DNA of 13,952 nt from the NCBI GenBank assembly GCA_035527835.1, contig DATKZS010000016.1:1-13952 (forward strand), written 5' to 3'. Position 1 is the first letter of the stretch. The number at the start of each line of letters is the position of its first letter. The stretch is from DATKZS01 sp035527835 [NCBI: bacterium] (GTDB lineage Bacteria; RBG-13-61-14). A program made the position numbers and the translations under genes. Positions 1-6,695 of this stretch are shown here, piece by piece. Under the pieces are notes generated by a model. That model made no database searches, was not told the DNA's origin, and worked only from the letters and a program-made list of their open reading frames with translations.

Positions 1-84
1 TCCTCGGGGCCGAGGAGGAGTTCGTGTGGGCGTCAGCCATTACCGGGGCCGGTGAGCGGTGCGTTGCGAGATCGCCGGTTGGCG

Positions 85-130
85 ACACCCACAACGACCT
101 CCGCTCCGCGGCCAGTCTGTTGTCTGGTGG
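85..130. repeat. Imperfect repeat, copy A (pairs with 6696-6741)
   Basis: An ungapped alignment to 6696-6741 gives 35 of 46 identical bases, and 9 of the 11 differences are transitions. The first 12 bases (ACACCCACAACG) are identical. Read on the plus strand, both copies encode a shared pattern T-H-N-x-L-R-x-A-A-x-x-L-S-G-G, with some changes silent, so the repeat may be a decayed coding segment. The minus-strand frame also shows silent changes, so the coding strand is not settled. This copy lies just beyond the 3' end of the 110-aa gene at 154-486. It could be an end of the accessory block or part of a dispersed repeat family. Confidence 0.5.
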
Positions 131-153
131 TTATTACTTACTGAGCCGAAGGA

Positions 154-486
154 CTACCTGTCGGCTGGTTCCTCGATTTCCAATGAGAAGGGAAGGCCAG
201 CCTGGACCTCGATCCGACTGATCGTTCCGTTGCCCAGGCCGGCCAGGTGGTCAAAAAATTCCCTCACCTTGTCCTTGAGAACGAAGTCCCTCTTGCCCTC
301 ATCGCGGTGCGGGCCGTTCTCGCCGCCGATCTTGATCTTCCTCACCACCTTTGGCGGCGGCTCGAACATTGGCTCGCCATCCTGGACCGAGAGCCGCTCG
401 ATCCGGCCAAAATAGATGTCCGACATGAGATCGAGGAGCCGCCTCCTCGCCGGACTCAGCGAAGACTTGGTTAACCGTTCACTCAT
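154..486 (-). CDS. Conserved-looking hypothetical protein, 110 aa
   Basis: I do not recognise a named domain. The protein is soluble and has no signal peptide or membrane segment. It begins MSERLTKSSLSPARRRLL, continues through a proline-rich EPPPKVVRKIKIGGENG segment, and ends in a short hydrophobic and acidic stretch (GLPFSLEIEEP). The ATG at 486 is preferred over the in-frame TTG at 492: the Shine-Dalgarno GGAGG ends 6 nt before the ATG but directly touches the TTG. The start overlaps the stop of a 21-codon ORF (483-548) in an ATGA arrangement, suggesting translational coupling. From memory, small proteins of this general type occur beside large serine recombinases in mobile regions, but that association is not shown here. 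The function is unknown. Confidence 0.7.
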   Translation of the reverse strand: MSERLTKSSLSPARRRLLDLMSDIYFGRIERLSVQDGEPMFEPPPKVVRKIKIGGENGPHRDEGKRDFVLKDKVREFFDHLAGLGNGTISRIEVQAGLPFSLEIEEPADR

Positions 487-548
487 TCCCAACCTCCTTC
501 TGCCAATAGGTTCATCTTCCAGTTACCCGCGATAAATGACTTACTCAT
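483..548 (-). pseudogene. tpiA: 21-codon ORF with triosephosphate isomerase N-terminal motif (tpiA 5' fragment)
   Basis: The ORF reads MSKS-FIAGNWKMN-LLAEGGWE then stop. FIAGNWKMN is the N-terminal signature of triosephosphate isomerase and includes the Asn and Lys that contact substrate. The real enzyme is about 250 aa, so only the first strand of the barrel remains and it cannot be catalytic. GGGAG lies 4 nt before the ATG, so it may be translated. Its TGA overlaps the ATG of the downstream 110-aa gene, and that gene's Shine-Dalgarno sits inside this frame. It is either a remnant left where accessory DNA joined tpiA, or a captured initiation region reused as a leader. I saw no remainder of tpiA in the window. 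Confidence 0.5.
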
Positions 549-562
549 TCATCTCCCACTTC

Positions 563-625
563 CTATGCCCCCTCCTCCTGACCGAGAGGGGCATTGCGTT
601 TCACGCAGAACCATTTACGGTTCAT
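563..625 (-). CDS. Possible 20-aa leader ORF
   Basis: This short ORF begins MNRKWFCVKRNAPLG and ends at TAG, 14 nt before the tpiA-like ORF. A G-rich stretch (GGCGGGG) ends 4 nt before the ATG. The frame also extends upstream to a TTG at the -12 codon. Three tightly spaced frames (this one, 483-548 and 154-486) suggest a coupled leader, but so short an ORF can occur by chance. No homology is recognised. Confidence 0.2.
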   Translation of the reverse strand: MNRKWFCVKRNAPLGQEEGA

Positions 626-648
626 GTATCCCCGCCTAACCCAAGTTC

Positions 649-820
649 TTGCTAAGCGACTCAACCGGAGCTATTCGCACGTGCTACCCTTATTTTCTCC
701 ATTGGAGGGGCTTCATTGAATCCTGTGAACGAAGAAAATTTTTTTATAAAAACCGATTATTTTATGGGAAGTTACAAAGGCAGGGGGGTGTGAATTTTTC
801 ACATGTCCGGGGAAGGAAAC
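649..820. other. AT-rich non-coding stretch with a 15-bp palindrome
   Basis: Together with the leader ORFs this fills the 388-base gap between 486 and 875. Bases 735-775 are strikingly AT-rich against GC-rich surroundings and hold TATAAA- and TAAAAT-like hexamers on the minus strand. I cannot place a convincing -35 element. At 789-803 there is a perfect 6-bp-arm inverted repeat, TGTGAA-ttt-TTCACA. It resembles a CRP-type site, but with 5 rather than 6 bases between TGTGA and TCACA. The stretch probably contains the promoter for the leader ORFs and the 110-aa gene. Confidence 0.35.
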
Positions 821-844
821 AAAAAAAACCGCCACGAGGGGCGG
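821..844 (-). terminator. Rho-independent terminator of the lexA operon
   Basis: On the minus strand a CCGCC / GGCGG stem with a 6-nt loop (CCTCGT) is followed by a run of eight T. It begins 31 bases after the stop of the winged-helix/zinc-ribbon gene. It closes the transcription unit that starts at the lexA promoter. Confidence 0.85.
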
Positions 845-874
845 GTGGGTCAACGTTGCACCGGTAACTCTGGC

Positions 875-1765
875 TTAGGTGTTGGCTTTTGAGAAAAGGG
901 CGGGGATACTTGGAACGAGGATTTGCTTTTCGTTGGGCCGAAGGCGAAGTCCATAAAGCCTCTGCCCGTTCACATCTTTATGATCATTTGTGAAAAGCTT
1001 CTTGAGGTTCTTCTCTTTCTCAATCTGTCGAACGAACTCTCCCCACATCTTCTGAATCCGATGGGCCGGCCTGTCCTGATCTTTCCCCGAGAACTGCAAG
1101 TAGCCATTGTCTCGCCACTTCAGTAACTCTTGGGCGGCCTCTTCCTCGGTGATTACCGTCATGCGTTCGCCGGCGACGTCGTGAAAGCGTGTGGACCTGA
1201 ACAGCAGGTAGATGAAGAAGAGTTCCCGCGAGCCGATCTTCTTGTTGACACCGTCAAACCGACCGCACCCTACGATTCGTGCCAGTAGCGCCTTGTTGGT
1301 CTCACCGTCCTTGATTTCATCCAGAACGAGTGCCGGGACGATTACTGGCTCCGTATTTACGTCCCTTGCAGGGGTAGGAGCAATTGTAGCCTCAATCTCC
1401 CATTTCTCGCCGCGGCGGTATGTGGTGATAGTGTGGGCCGTTCCCCCATCCACCAACGCGCAGTCGCAGCTCGTGCACCGGCATTCGCCGTCCTCCTCGC
1501 GCAAATCCTCATACTCGGAGCGAAGAACTGGCATCCCGCAATGATCGCACTCGACCATTTCCTCGGCAAGAAGCAAGCCCTCTTGGGCGAGATTCTCGAG
1601 CACCGCGCTGACCTGGTTCGGGTCCATCCCGAGGAAGCTCGCCAAGTCGTCCACCCTGATGACCTCGGCCGTGCCCATCTCCCGAAGCTGCGCATCGATC
1701 CTTTGGACGGCCACGGCGAGGTCGGGATGCCGCTCAGCTAAGCGTGCGCACTCTGTGAAGAACAT
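875..1765 (-). CDS. Winged-helix / zinc-ribbon protein of unknown function, third gene of the lexA operon
   Basis: This 296-aa soluble protein has no signal peptide. Residues about 33-66 (TAEVIRVDDLASFLGMDPNQ and on) look like a helix-turn-helix/winged helix. A zinc-ribbon-like unit follows: C73-x2-C76, then a cluster C95, C97, C100, C102. The middle, about 110-150, is low in features. Residues about 178-280 form a second helical, positively charged region with an aromatic core (ELFFIYLLFR) and a YGLRLRP strand near the end, which could be a second winged helix. No nuclease or ATPase motif is visible. The start overlaps the 3' end of the SAP-like gene by 32 bp, implying coupling. DNA binding is inferred; the activity is unknown. 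The Shine-Dalgarno is poorly placed, so the start is less certain than the frame. Confidence 0.85.
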   Translation of the reverse strand: MFFTECARLAERHPDLAVAVQRIDAQLREMGTAEVIRVDDLASFLGMDPNQVSAVLENLAQEGLLLAEEMVECDHCGMPVLRSEYEDLREEDGECRCTSCDCALVDGGTAHTITTYRRGEKWEIEATIAPTPARDVNTEPVIVPALVLDEIKDGETNKALLARIVGCGRFDGVNKKIGSRELFFIYLLFRSTRFHDVAGERMTVITEEEAAQELLKWRDNGYLQFSGKDQDRPAHRIQKMWGEFVRQIEKEKNLKKLFTNDHKDVNGQRLYGLRLRPNEKQILVPSIPALFSKANT

Positions 1766-2789
1766 ACCTCACCACATCCTCGGTGTTTGGCGTCGGAAAG
1801 TTGACGCGTGACTTCGCGCCCACGATGATCACATGGGCGTCGCCCTTCAAGGGGTTGGCGACAGGCCCCGAGTTGATCCCCGCCAGCCAGTAGAAGTTGC
1901 CGAGGTGTCCGACTCCGTTATTCCGAACGCTGGCCATCGCATTATCGATGAACGGCTCACCGAGCACCGAGTCCCGGGGGCTTGGACTTTGCGCTGAAAC
2001 CTGCCTGCCTCGGAGCGACCGATAGTGGATTCCGTGGGAACGAGCCTCAGCATGGCCGTTCCCTTCGAGTTCGTGGAGCTTGCGGATCACCGGGCGAAGG
2101 TCGACTACACCAAATTGATTGATGTCCAGCCAAGGACTGACGAGCTGAAAGAACTCCTTGGCGACCTCTTCGTAGTCCCCCTCCCTTTGGAGCTGTGTGA
2201 TTTGGAGCATTGCAACGTTGGCATTCAGGTCCCACTCGAAGACCGCGAGTGTCCGTGTGAGGTGATGCACGTAGGCCCTGAGGATGATCTTTTCGCCGTC
2301 CTCCGTCTCCTTCTCATCGTCGTGCTCGGGCGCGCGCTCGGTGTATTCCCGCTTCTGGACGGCGGAGACGCACAACCTCCCGTCGTAGTGCGTGACCGAC
2401 GAGAGCATTAGCGTATCCGGTAGAATCAACGGGAGCCGGGCGTTGAAGAACTTTCCGAGGCGGTGCTGTTTCAGAAGAAGCAACAAGTGTTCGGGATCCT
2501 TCCACGCCCGTAGATCGCCACGGGGCCCTTGGTAGAGAAAGACGTGCTGTTTCCCCCAGGGGGCCACGGAGTCGAGAAAGTCCACCAGCCGCTCGTAACT
2601 GAGGCGGCCTTCCTCGATAGCTTCTTCAACCCTTGAACGCAGGTCCGGCTTCGTTCCAGACCTCGGCATCTCGGCCTGCTTCAAAAAATCCTGGATGTTC
2701 GACTTCCGGAGGGCGAGCACGAAGTCGACCAGCGCTTCGCGCTCATCCATCGTGTACTCAGGGGGCTGGAGCAACTTGATCGGTTCCAT
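1734..2789 (-). CDS. SAP-domain-like protein of unknown function, second gene of the lexA operon
   Basis: This 351-aa soluble protein has no signal peptide. Residues about 32-63 follow the SAP pattern: a helix, then MPRSGTKPDLRSRVEEAI, matching the conserved sGtK.dL..Rv core of this DNA- or RNA-binding fold. The middle, about 85-240, alternates strands and helices and contains a KETEDGEK acidic loop. Residues 255-350 include a basic RSLRGR stretch and a GHLGNFYWLAG motif, followed by a beta-strand HVIIVGAKSRVNFP. I recognise no catalytic motif beyond the SAP-like part. An AGGAGG sits about 10 nt before the ATG, which lies 26 bases downstream of the lexA stop, so the two genes are probably co-transcribed. 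SOS-inducible expression is inferred from that position. Confidence 0.87.
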   Translation of the reverse strand: MEPIKLLQPPEYTMDEREALVDFVLALRKSNIQDFLKQAEMPRSGTKPDLRSRVEEAIEEGRLSYERLVDFLDSVAPWGKQHVFLYQGPRGDLRAWKDPEHLLLLLKQHRLGKFFNARLPLILPDTLMLSSVTHYDGRLCVSAVQKREYTERAPEHDDEKETEDGEKIILRAYVHHLTRTLAVFEWDLNANVAMLQITQLQREGDYEEVAKEFFQLVSPWLDINQFGVVDLRPVIRKLHELEGNGHAEARSHGIHYRSLRGRQVSAQSPSPRDSVLGEPFIDNAMASVRNNGVGHLGNFYWLAGINSGPVANPLKGDAHVIIVGAKSRVNFPTPNTEDVVRYVLHRVRTLS

Positions 2790-2815
2790 GTGTGTTATTA
2801 CCTCCTTTCGCGCCT

Positions 2816-3445
2816 TTACAGCCTTCGATGGACTGCTATGACCTTCCCTTGAATTCTAAACTCTCCCGACTTCACGTAGATTGGCTTCATCCCGCGATTA
2901 GCTGGTTCAAGTCGAATGCGCTGGCTCTCCCGGTAAAACCTTTTAAGAGTGGCTTCATCATCAATGAGCGCGACCACGATGTCGCCGTTTTCAGCGGTCT
3001 CCTGCTTGCGGACTATCACGTAATCACCGTTCAGGATTCCTGCCTCAACCATGCTGTTGCCGTCTACCAGCAGAGCATATGCTTCTCGACCCCTCAGAAG
3101 TTCCTTGTTCACAACGATCCTACCACGATCATGCTCGATGGCCTCGATCGGCCGGCCAGCGGCAATCTTGCCTATGACAGGCACTTCCCCGTGGTCTGCT
3201 TCAACCTTTTTCGGTTCACTCGTTCCGTCCTCCAGGATCAGTGAACGAGCGCCAAGGTTGCCTCGCCGTAGGAAGCCTTTCCGTTCCAGGGCCTTCAGGA
3301 GATCAAAGACGCTTGAACTCTTGATGCCGAAAGCCCGGCCAATCTCCCGCACCGTTGGCGGCATCCCGTGCTCCTGGATGAACTCCTTCACCCAGTCCAA
3401 TATCTCCCGCTGTCGCGGAGAAAGCCTGTTCTCTTTTTCAGCCAT
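2816..3445 (-). CDS. lexA: LexA-type SOS repressor
   Basis: This 209-aa protein has the normal LexA length and layout. The winged helix at about 1-65 includes TVREIGRAFGIKSSSVFDLL. The autocleavage site Ala96-Gly97 is in GKIAAGRP, nucleophile Ser131 is in VDGNSM, and general base Lys168 is in ATLKRF. In the known mechanism, RecA filaments on single-stranded DNA stimulate self-cleavage and release repression. The recognition helix (SSSVFDLLKAL) differs from the E. coli type, consistent with the non-E. coli operator found upstream. GGGGG lies a few bases before the ATG. It is the first gene of a three-gene operon with two uncharacterised proteins rather than the more usual mutagenesis genes. 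It may be an accessory paralogue; the window cannot show whether the host has another lexA. Confidence 0.95.
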   Translation of the reverse strand: MAEKENRLSPRQREILDWVKEFIQEHGMPPTVREIGRAFGIKSSSVFDLLKALERKGFLRRGNLGARSLILEDGTSEPKKVEADHGEVPVIGKIAAGRPIEAIEHDRGRIVVNKELLRGREAYALLVDGNSMVEAGILNGDYVIVRKQETAENGDIVVALIDDEATLKRFYRESQRIRLEPANRGMKPIYVKSGEFRIQGKVIAVHRRL

Positions 3446-3483
3446 TGTCCCCCAGCTTCTTCACTTGGAAAATGATGTACACA

Positions 3484-3512
3484 ATTCTACCCTAACGACT
3501 GTTAGGAGTCAA
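3484..3512 (-). promoter_or_regulatory. lexA promoter with LexA operator in the spacer
   Basis: On the minus strand TTGACT (3512-3507) and TAGAAT (3489-3484) are separated by exactly 17 bp. The spacer contains the palindrome CCTAAC-N4-GTTAGG (3491-3506), which fills 16 of its 17 bases. A repressor bound there would block RNA polymerase directly. The -10 lies 39 bp upstream of the lexA ATG. The N4 spacing is like the Bacillus-type CGAAC-N4-GTTCG box, but the arms differ. That LexA binds here is inferred from position and symmetry. Confidence 0.88.
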
Positions 3513-3603
3513 TCCTGCCGAAAAATTTTGCGGTAACTCATCTGGGGGCGGGACGCCAAGAATCATCAAGCGTGTGTTGGGGCATGATTACAACTACCGG
3601 CGT

Positions 3604-3631
3604 AAGGCCGGCTCCTTCGTGAGCCGGCCTT
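3604..3631. terminator. Perfect 11-bp hairpin between recombinase module and lexA operon
   Basis: AAGGCCGGCTC and GAGCCGGCCTT pair perfectly around a 6-base loop (CTTCGT). Neither side has a long T-run: TTTC follows on the plus strand and TTACG on the minus strand. It lies 68 bases past the stop of the 147-aa HTH gene and is a plausible weak or bidirectional terminator. The rest of 3513-3699 holds no gene I can support. Confidence 0.5.
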
Positions 3632-3699
3632 TCATGTAGTGCTTTTGCGCAGTAAGGTCATGCCTACCGAACGGTATTAACCCATCGTCTAGATGAAAC

Positions 3700-4143
3700 T
3701 CATGTCGTTGCTAACTCTTCCCACATCTTCCTCTGCCGGTTCCAATGAGGGATTGCGGTGATTGGCCGGAGGTTCTGTTCGCGGATGGGGTCGCGACCGG
3801 TGGTGGTGCGGGGGAGGGAAAGGAGGGCTTCTTGAAGGTCGGGGGCGAGGGTGAGGAGGTTCATGATTTGGGTGATGCGGGCGCGGGAGACGAAGCCGAG
3901 GCGGGCGAGGTCGGCGAAGTCACGCACCTCGCCGCGGGCGAGCATGACGTCGAACTTGATGGCCAGGGCCATGAGGCGGGTGACGCGGGGCAGGGAGCCG
4001 AGAGGGATGTCGGGGCTTAAGGCAGGTTCGGGAGCGGGCGCTGCGGGGCTGGACCTGGCCCGGGCGTTGCGGGGCGTGAACGTGAACTCGACCGCGACTT
4101 TGTCCACTGCCTCACTTGCCGGCGCGTGATTGTTGCTCTTCAT
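3700..4143 (-). CDS. Small helix-turn-helix protein downstream of the recombinase
   Basis: From the ATG at 4143 this is a 147-aa protein. The first 50 residues are a Pro/Ala-rich low-complexity tail. Residues about 70-110 (DFADLARLGFVSRARITQIM then NLLTLAPDLQEALLSLP) form a helix-turn-helix of the kind seen in KorB/ParB-like DNA-binding proteins. The C-terminus is Arg/Trp-rich. The in-frame TTG at 4155 directly follows GGAGG and is too close; the ATG leaves a rather long 12-nt gap, so the start is uncertain. The start lies 26 bases below the recombinase stop, so it is probably the last gene of that operon. A role as directionality or regulatory factor for the recombinase is plausible but unproven. 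Confidence 0.8.
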   Translation of the reverse strand: MKSNNHAPASEAVDKVAVEFTFTPRNARARSSPAAPAPEPALSPDIPLGSLPRVTRLMALAIKFDVMLARGEVRDFADLARLGFVSRARITQIMNLLTLAPDLQEALLSLPRTTTGRDPIREQNLRPITAIPHWNRQRKMWEELATT

Positions 4144-4169
4144 GTCTTCGATCAACCTCCCGTGTCTCG

Positions 4170-5795
4170 TTATTCTTCCGCTCGGCCCCTGGCGAGTTCC
4201 TTGATACCTGGGGACTTGAAGCTGATGGTCACCTTGCCGGTGGAGCCGTCGTAACCCACGCGGTCGAGCAGGAGGTGCATGATCCTGGACTGCTCGCGGG
4301 AGTTCAGAGACTCCCAGACCGGGTCGAAGATGGCGAGGGCCCGGGCCAGGTCGTTCTGGTCGAGAGACTCGCGCTCGACCGCGAGGAGTTCCTCGCGCAG
4401 TTGGGTCACCCTCTGCTCTGTGCTCCTGATCCGGTCCTGGAGGTCGGCGAACCTGGCGGCGACCGGTGATCCATTGCCTTGGCCAGGATTGATTTCACCG
4501 GCCAGTTGCCGGAGCTTGGAGTGTAGCTGCTTGAGTTCCGTCTCTTCAGCCTCGCGCTCACGGTTAAGCTCTTGCCATCGTTTCTCGCTCTGCTCGCGGA
4601 CCTGCCTCACGGTCTCCGCGACGAGCTTCTCGTTCGATCCCAGGCCCCGGATGTGTTCGACCACCGCGCTCTCGATCTCGTGGGCGTTGAGGGACTTGGA
4701 GGGGCACGAGTCCCAGCCGCGCTGCTGGGCGTTCATGCAGACGTAGTAACGGTAGCGACGGCGGCCGCCCTTCTTGATGGTGTAGGTGTGCATCATGGGC
4801 TTGCCGCAGGGGATGCAGTGGATGAGGCCCTTGAGGAGCGCGCCGTGCTTGTTGCGGACGTTGGCTCCCTTGCCCTTGCCGTTCTTCTTCAAAAGCTCCT
4901 GTACCTTCTGCCAGACCTCCGGCGCGACGATTCCCTCGTGCTCCCCTTCATAAATGGTCCCCTGGTAGATGATCTTGCCGATGTAAATGATGTTGGTGAG
5001 CAGGCTGTAGAGGTAATGCTTGGTGAAGAGCTTGCCGCCGTGCACTTTGTCCTTCTTGGTGATCCACTGCTTGGTCTTCCAGCCACGCTCGTTGAGTTCC
5101 TCGACCACGGGAATTAGCGACTGGAGGTTGAGATAGAGTTCGAAGATGGCACGCACGCGCTCGGCCTCTCGTTTGTTCACCACGATGCGGCCACCCTTCT
5201 CGTCCCGGTCATAGCCCAGCACCAGCATGCCGCCGACCCACTTGCCCTTCTTGCGGGCTGCCGACATCTTGTCCCGCGTGCGCTCGGAGATGATCTCGCG
5301 CTCAAACTGGGCAAAGGAGAGGAGGATATTCAACGTCAATCGGCCCATCGAGTTGGTGGTCGAGAAGTCTTGGGTGACCGAAACGAAGCTCACGTTGTGC
5401 TGCTCGAAGGTCTCAATAATGCGACTGAAGTCGAGGAGCGAACGGGAGATCCGGTCAACCTTGTAGACCGCCACGACGTCAATCTCGCCAGCCTCCACGT
5501 CGGCCATCAGGCGCTTAAGCGCGGGCCGCTCCATGTTGCCGCCGGTGAATCCGCCGTCGTCGTAATGCCGGGGCAGGCACACCCAGCCTTCGTGCTTCTT
5601 GCTGGCGATGTGATTTTCGCCGGCTTCGCGCTGGGCGTCGAGGCTGTTGAACTCCTGGTCAAGGCCCTCCTCGGTGGACTTACGGGTATAGATGGCGCAT
5701 CGCACTTGGCCGTTGTGCTTGGGCACGTCATTGTCAAAAGCCCCGGCCTTCCTCGGCCTCGTCTGCATGTTAGTGTTCAAATCCGCTCCTCTCAT
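4170..5795 (-). CDS. Large serine recombinase (site-specific integrase/transposase)
   Basis: This 541-aa protein catalyses DNA strand exchange through a covalent serine-DNA link. The resolvase domain at about 31-180 contains YTRKS with the likely nucleophile Ser40, followed by YKVDRISRS (about 111-119) and the SFAQFEREIISERTR helix. A recombinase domain spans about 190-310. A zinc beta-ribbon follows, with C326-x2-C329 and C352 plus C363. A long charged coiled coil runs about 395-475. All key residues are present and the frame is intact. The ATG overlaps the stop of the DUF2924 gene by 4 bp but has no clear ribosome site of its own; a TTG at 5780 with AGGAG 5 nt upstream is an alternative start. 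It is the mobility gene of this region; its att sites cannot be assigned here. Confidence 0.95.
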   Translation of the reverse strand: MRGADLNTNMQTRPRKAGAFDNDVPKHNGQVRCAIYTRKSTEEGLDQEFNSLDAQREAGENHIASKKHEGWVCLPRHYDDGGFTGGNMERPALKRLMADVEAGEIDVVAVYKVDRISRSLLDFSRIIETFEQHNVSFVSVTQDFSTTNSMGRLTLNILLSFAQFEREIISERTRDKMSAARKKGKWVGGMLVLGYDRDEKGGRIVVNKREAERVRAIFELYLNLQSLIPVVEELNERGWKTKQWITKKDKVHGGKLFTKHYLYSLLTNIIYIGKIIYQGTIYEGEHEGIVAPEVWQKVQELLKKNGKGKGANVRNKHGALLKGLIHCIPCGKPMMHTYTIKKGGRRRYRYYVCMNAQQRGWDSCPSKSLNAHEIESAVVEHIRGLGSNEKLVAETVRQVREQSEKRWQELNREREAEETELKQLHSKLRQLAGEINPGQGNGSPVAARFADLQDRIRSTEQRVTQLREELLAVERESLDQNDLARALAIFDPVWESLNSREQSRIMHLLLDRVGYDGSTGKVTISFKSPGIKELARGRAEE

Positions 5796-6319
5796 GACTG
5801 CTCATCGTTCTCCGCTTCTTTGGTTTTCTGCTTGCCGCCAAGCCCGAAGAAAAGGTAGCCGTTCCAATTGGTGCCCGTGATCTCGTGGGCGACTCCGGAG
5901 AGCGACCTGTAGCGCCGGTCTTCGTACTCGAAGCCTTGGTCGAGCACCTTGACCGTGTGGGTCTTGCCCCGGAAATCGCGGACCAGGTAGATGCCGGGCA
6001 GGGGGACATGATGTTGGCAGGCGTCGTTGGCCTTGGCGATCACGGTCGGCCCGGGCTGACCATTGCCGCCAGCGCTGGTCGTCTTGGGAGCCCTCATGCG
6101 GAGATCGGCGTCGTTGGCGATCTCCAGCGCAAATCTCCGGGCGCGGTCGGAGAGGCCGCCCTCGGCCAGAGCCTGGATGCGCCAGGCAATTTTCTTGCGC
6201 AGGAAGTCCTTGTGGCCCGAACGCGCCTGCTCGCCGAAGACCTCCAGGTACTTCACCTTAAGCTGGGCCACGTTCATCTTCTGAAGCTTCTGGATGTCCA
6301 AGTAGGTGTCCACACTCAT
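5792..6319 (-). CDS. DUF2924 family protein
   Basis: This 175-aa protein matches the family layout. The N-terminal helical part (about 10-65) has an FGEQARSGHKDFLRKKIAWR stretch followed by LAEGGLS. The C-terminal beta-rich part (about 105-162) carries PGIYLVRDFRGKTHTVKVL, then GFEYEDRRYRSLSGVAHEIT and a closing W-N-G-Y-L-F-F-G-L. DUF2924 proteins are typically encoded beside phage- or transposon-type serine recombinases; their molecular role is not established to my knowledge. GGAGG lies 6 nt before the ATG. The TGA overlaps the recombinase ATG (ATGA), so the two are translationally coupled and probably work together. The linker at about 78-100 is Gly/Pro-rich. Confidence 0.93.
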   Translation of the reverse strand: MSVDTYLDIQKLQKMNVAQLKVKYLEVFGEQARSGHKDFLRKKIAWRIQALAEGGLSDRARRFALEIANDADLRMRAPKTTSAGGNGQPGPTVIAKANDACQHHVPLPGIYLVRDFRGKTHTVKVLDQGFEYEDRRYRSLSGVAHEITGTNWNGYLFFGLGGKQKTKEAENDEQS

Positions 6320-6349
6320 TCCAAACCTCCTCTCAAAGTCTCAAGTCCG

Positions 6350-6577
6350 TTAACACGGTTCGGAATAATTGCTTCGGTTGCGCGGACAGTCAAGGCGATT
6401 CTCGGTTAACGCGGCAGAATTCTCACCGTCCCCCATATCGCCGGACCGCTTGCTTCCATCAAGCCCAAGCCCCTGGCTCCTCGTTTTCACGTAGCGCATG
6501 TACCCGCGGGCCAGGATGGAAGCGATCTCCGAGAGGACTTCCTCGGCGGTCAACTGATCGTGGTCGTGGTATTCCAT
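6350..6577 (-). CDS. Small protein at the head of the recombinase operon, 75 aa
   Basis: The protein begins MEYHDHDQLTAEEVLSEIAS then ILARGYMRYVKTR, a helical segment like those in small proteins encoded upstream of DUF2924/recombinase pairs. Its C-terminal half is Gly/Ser/Asn-rich and probably disordered. The ATG at 6577 has GGAG about 9 nt upstream; the frame stays open upstream of it, but that part looks non-coding (Arg/Pro-rich, no ribosome site). The stop is 30 bases before the DUF2924 start and in the same direction, so it is likely co-transcribed. The function is unknown. Confidence 0.65.
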   Translation of the reverse strand: MEYHDHDQLTAEEVLSEIASILARGYMRYVKTRSQGLGLDGSKRSGDMGDGENSAALTENRLDCPRNRSNYSEPC

Positions 6578-6695
6578 TCCATGTCTCTCCTCTTCTTTGG
6601 CAGTCGTGCCGCAGGGGAGACGTGAAGGTGTCGCGGGGCAAAAAAAGGAGACCCGTCGTGCGCGTCCGTCCATCATCTCGATGGACCTGCCCGCA

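Noticed and set aside
3-221. Plus-strand frame open from the window edge through repeat copy A
   Set aside because: It overlaps the 3' end of the better supported 110-aa gene and its tail is Arg/Pro-rich; I report only the repeat, not a gene.
635-650. Second LexA-like box (CCTAAC-N4-GTTCTT) near the 20-aa leader ORF
   Set aside because: Only 9 of 12 arm positions match the lexA palindrome and the right arm is half lost; there is no good promoter around it.
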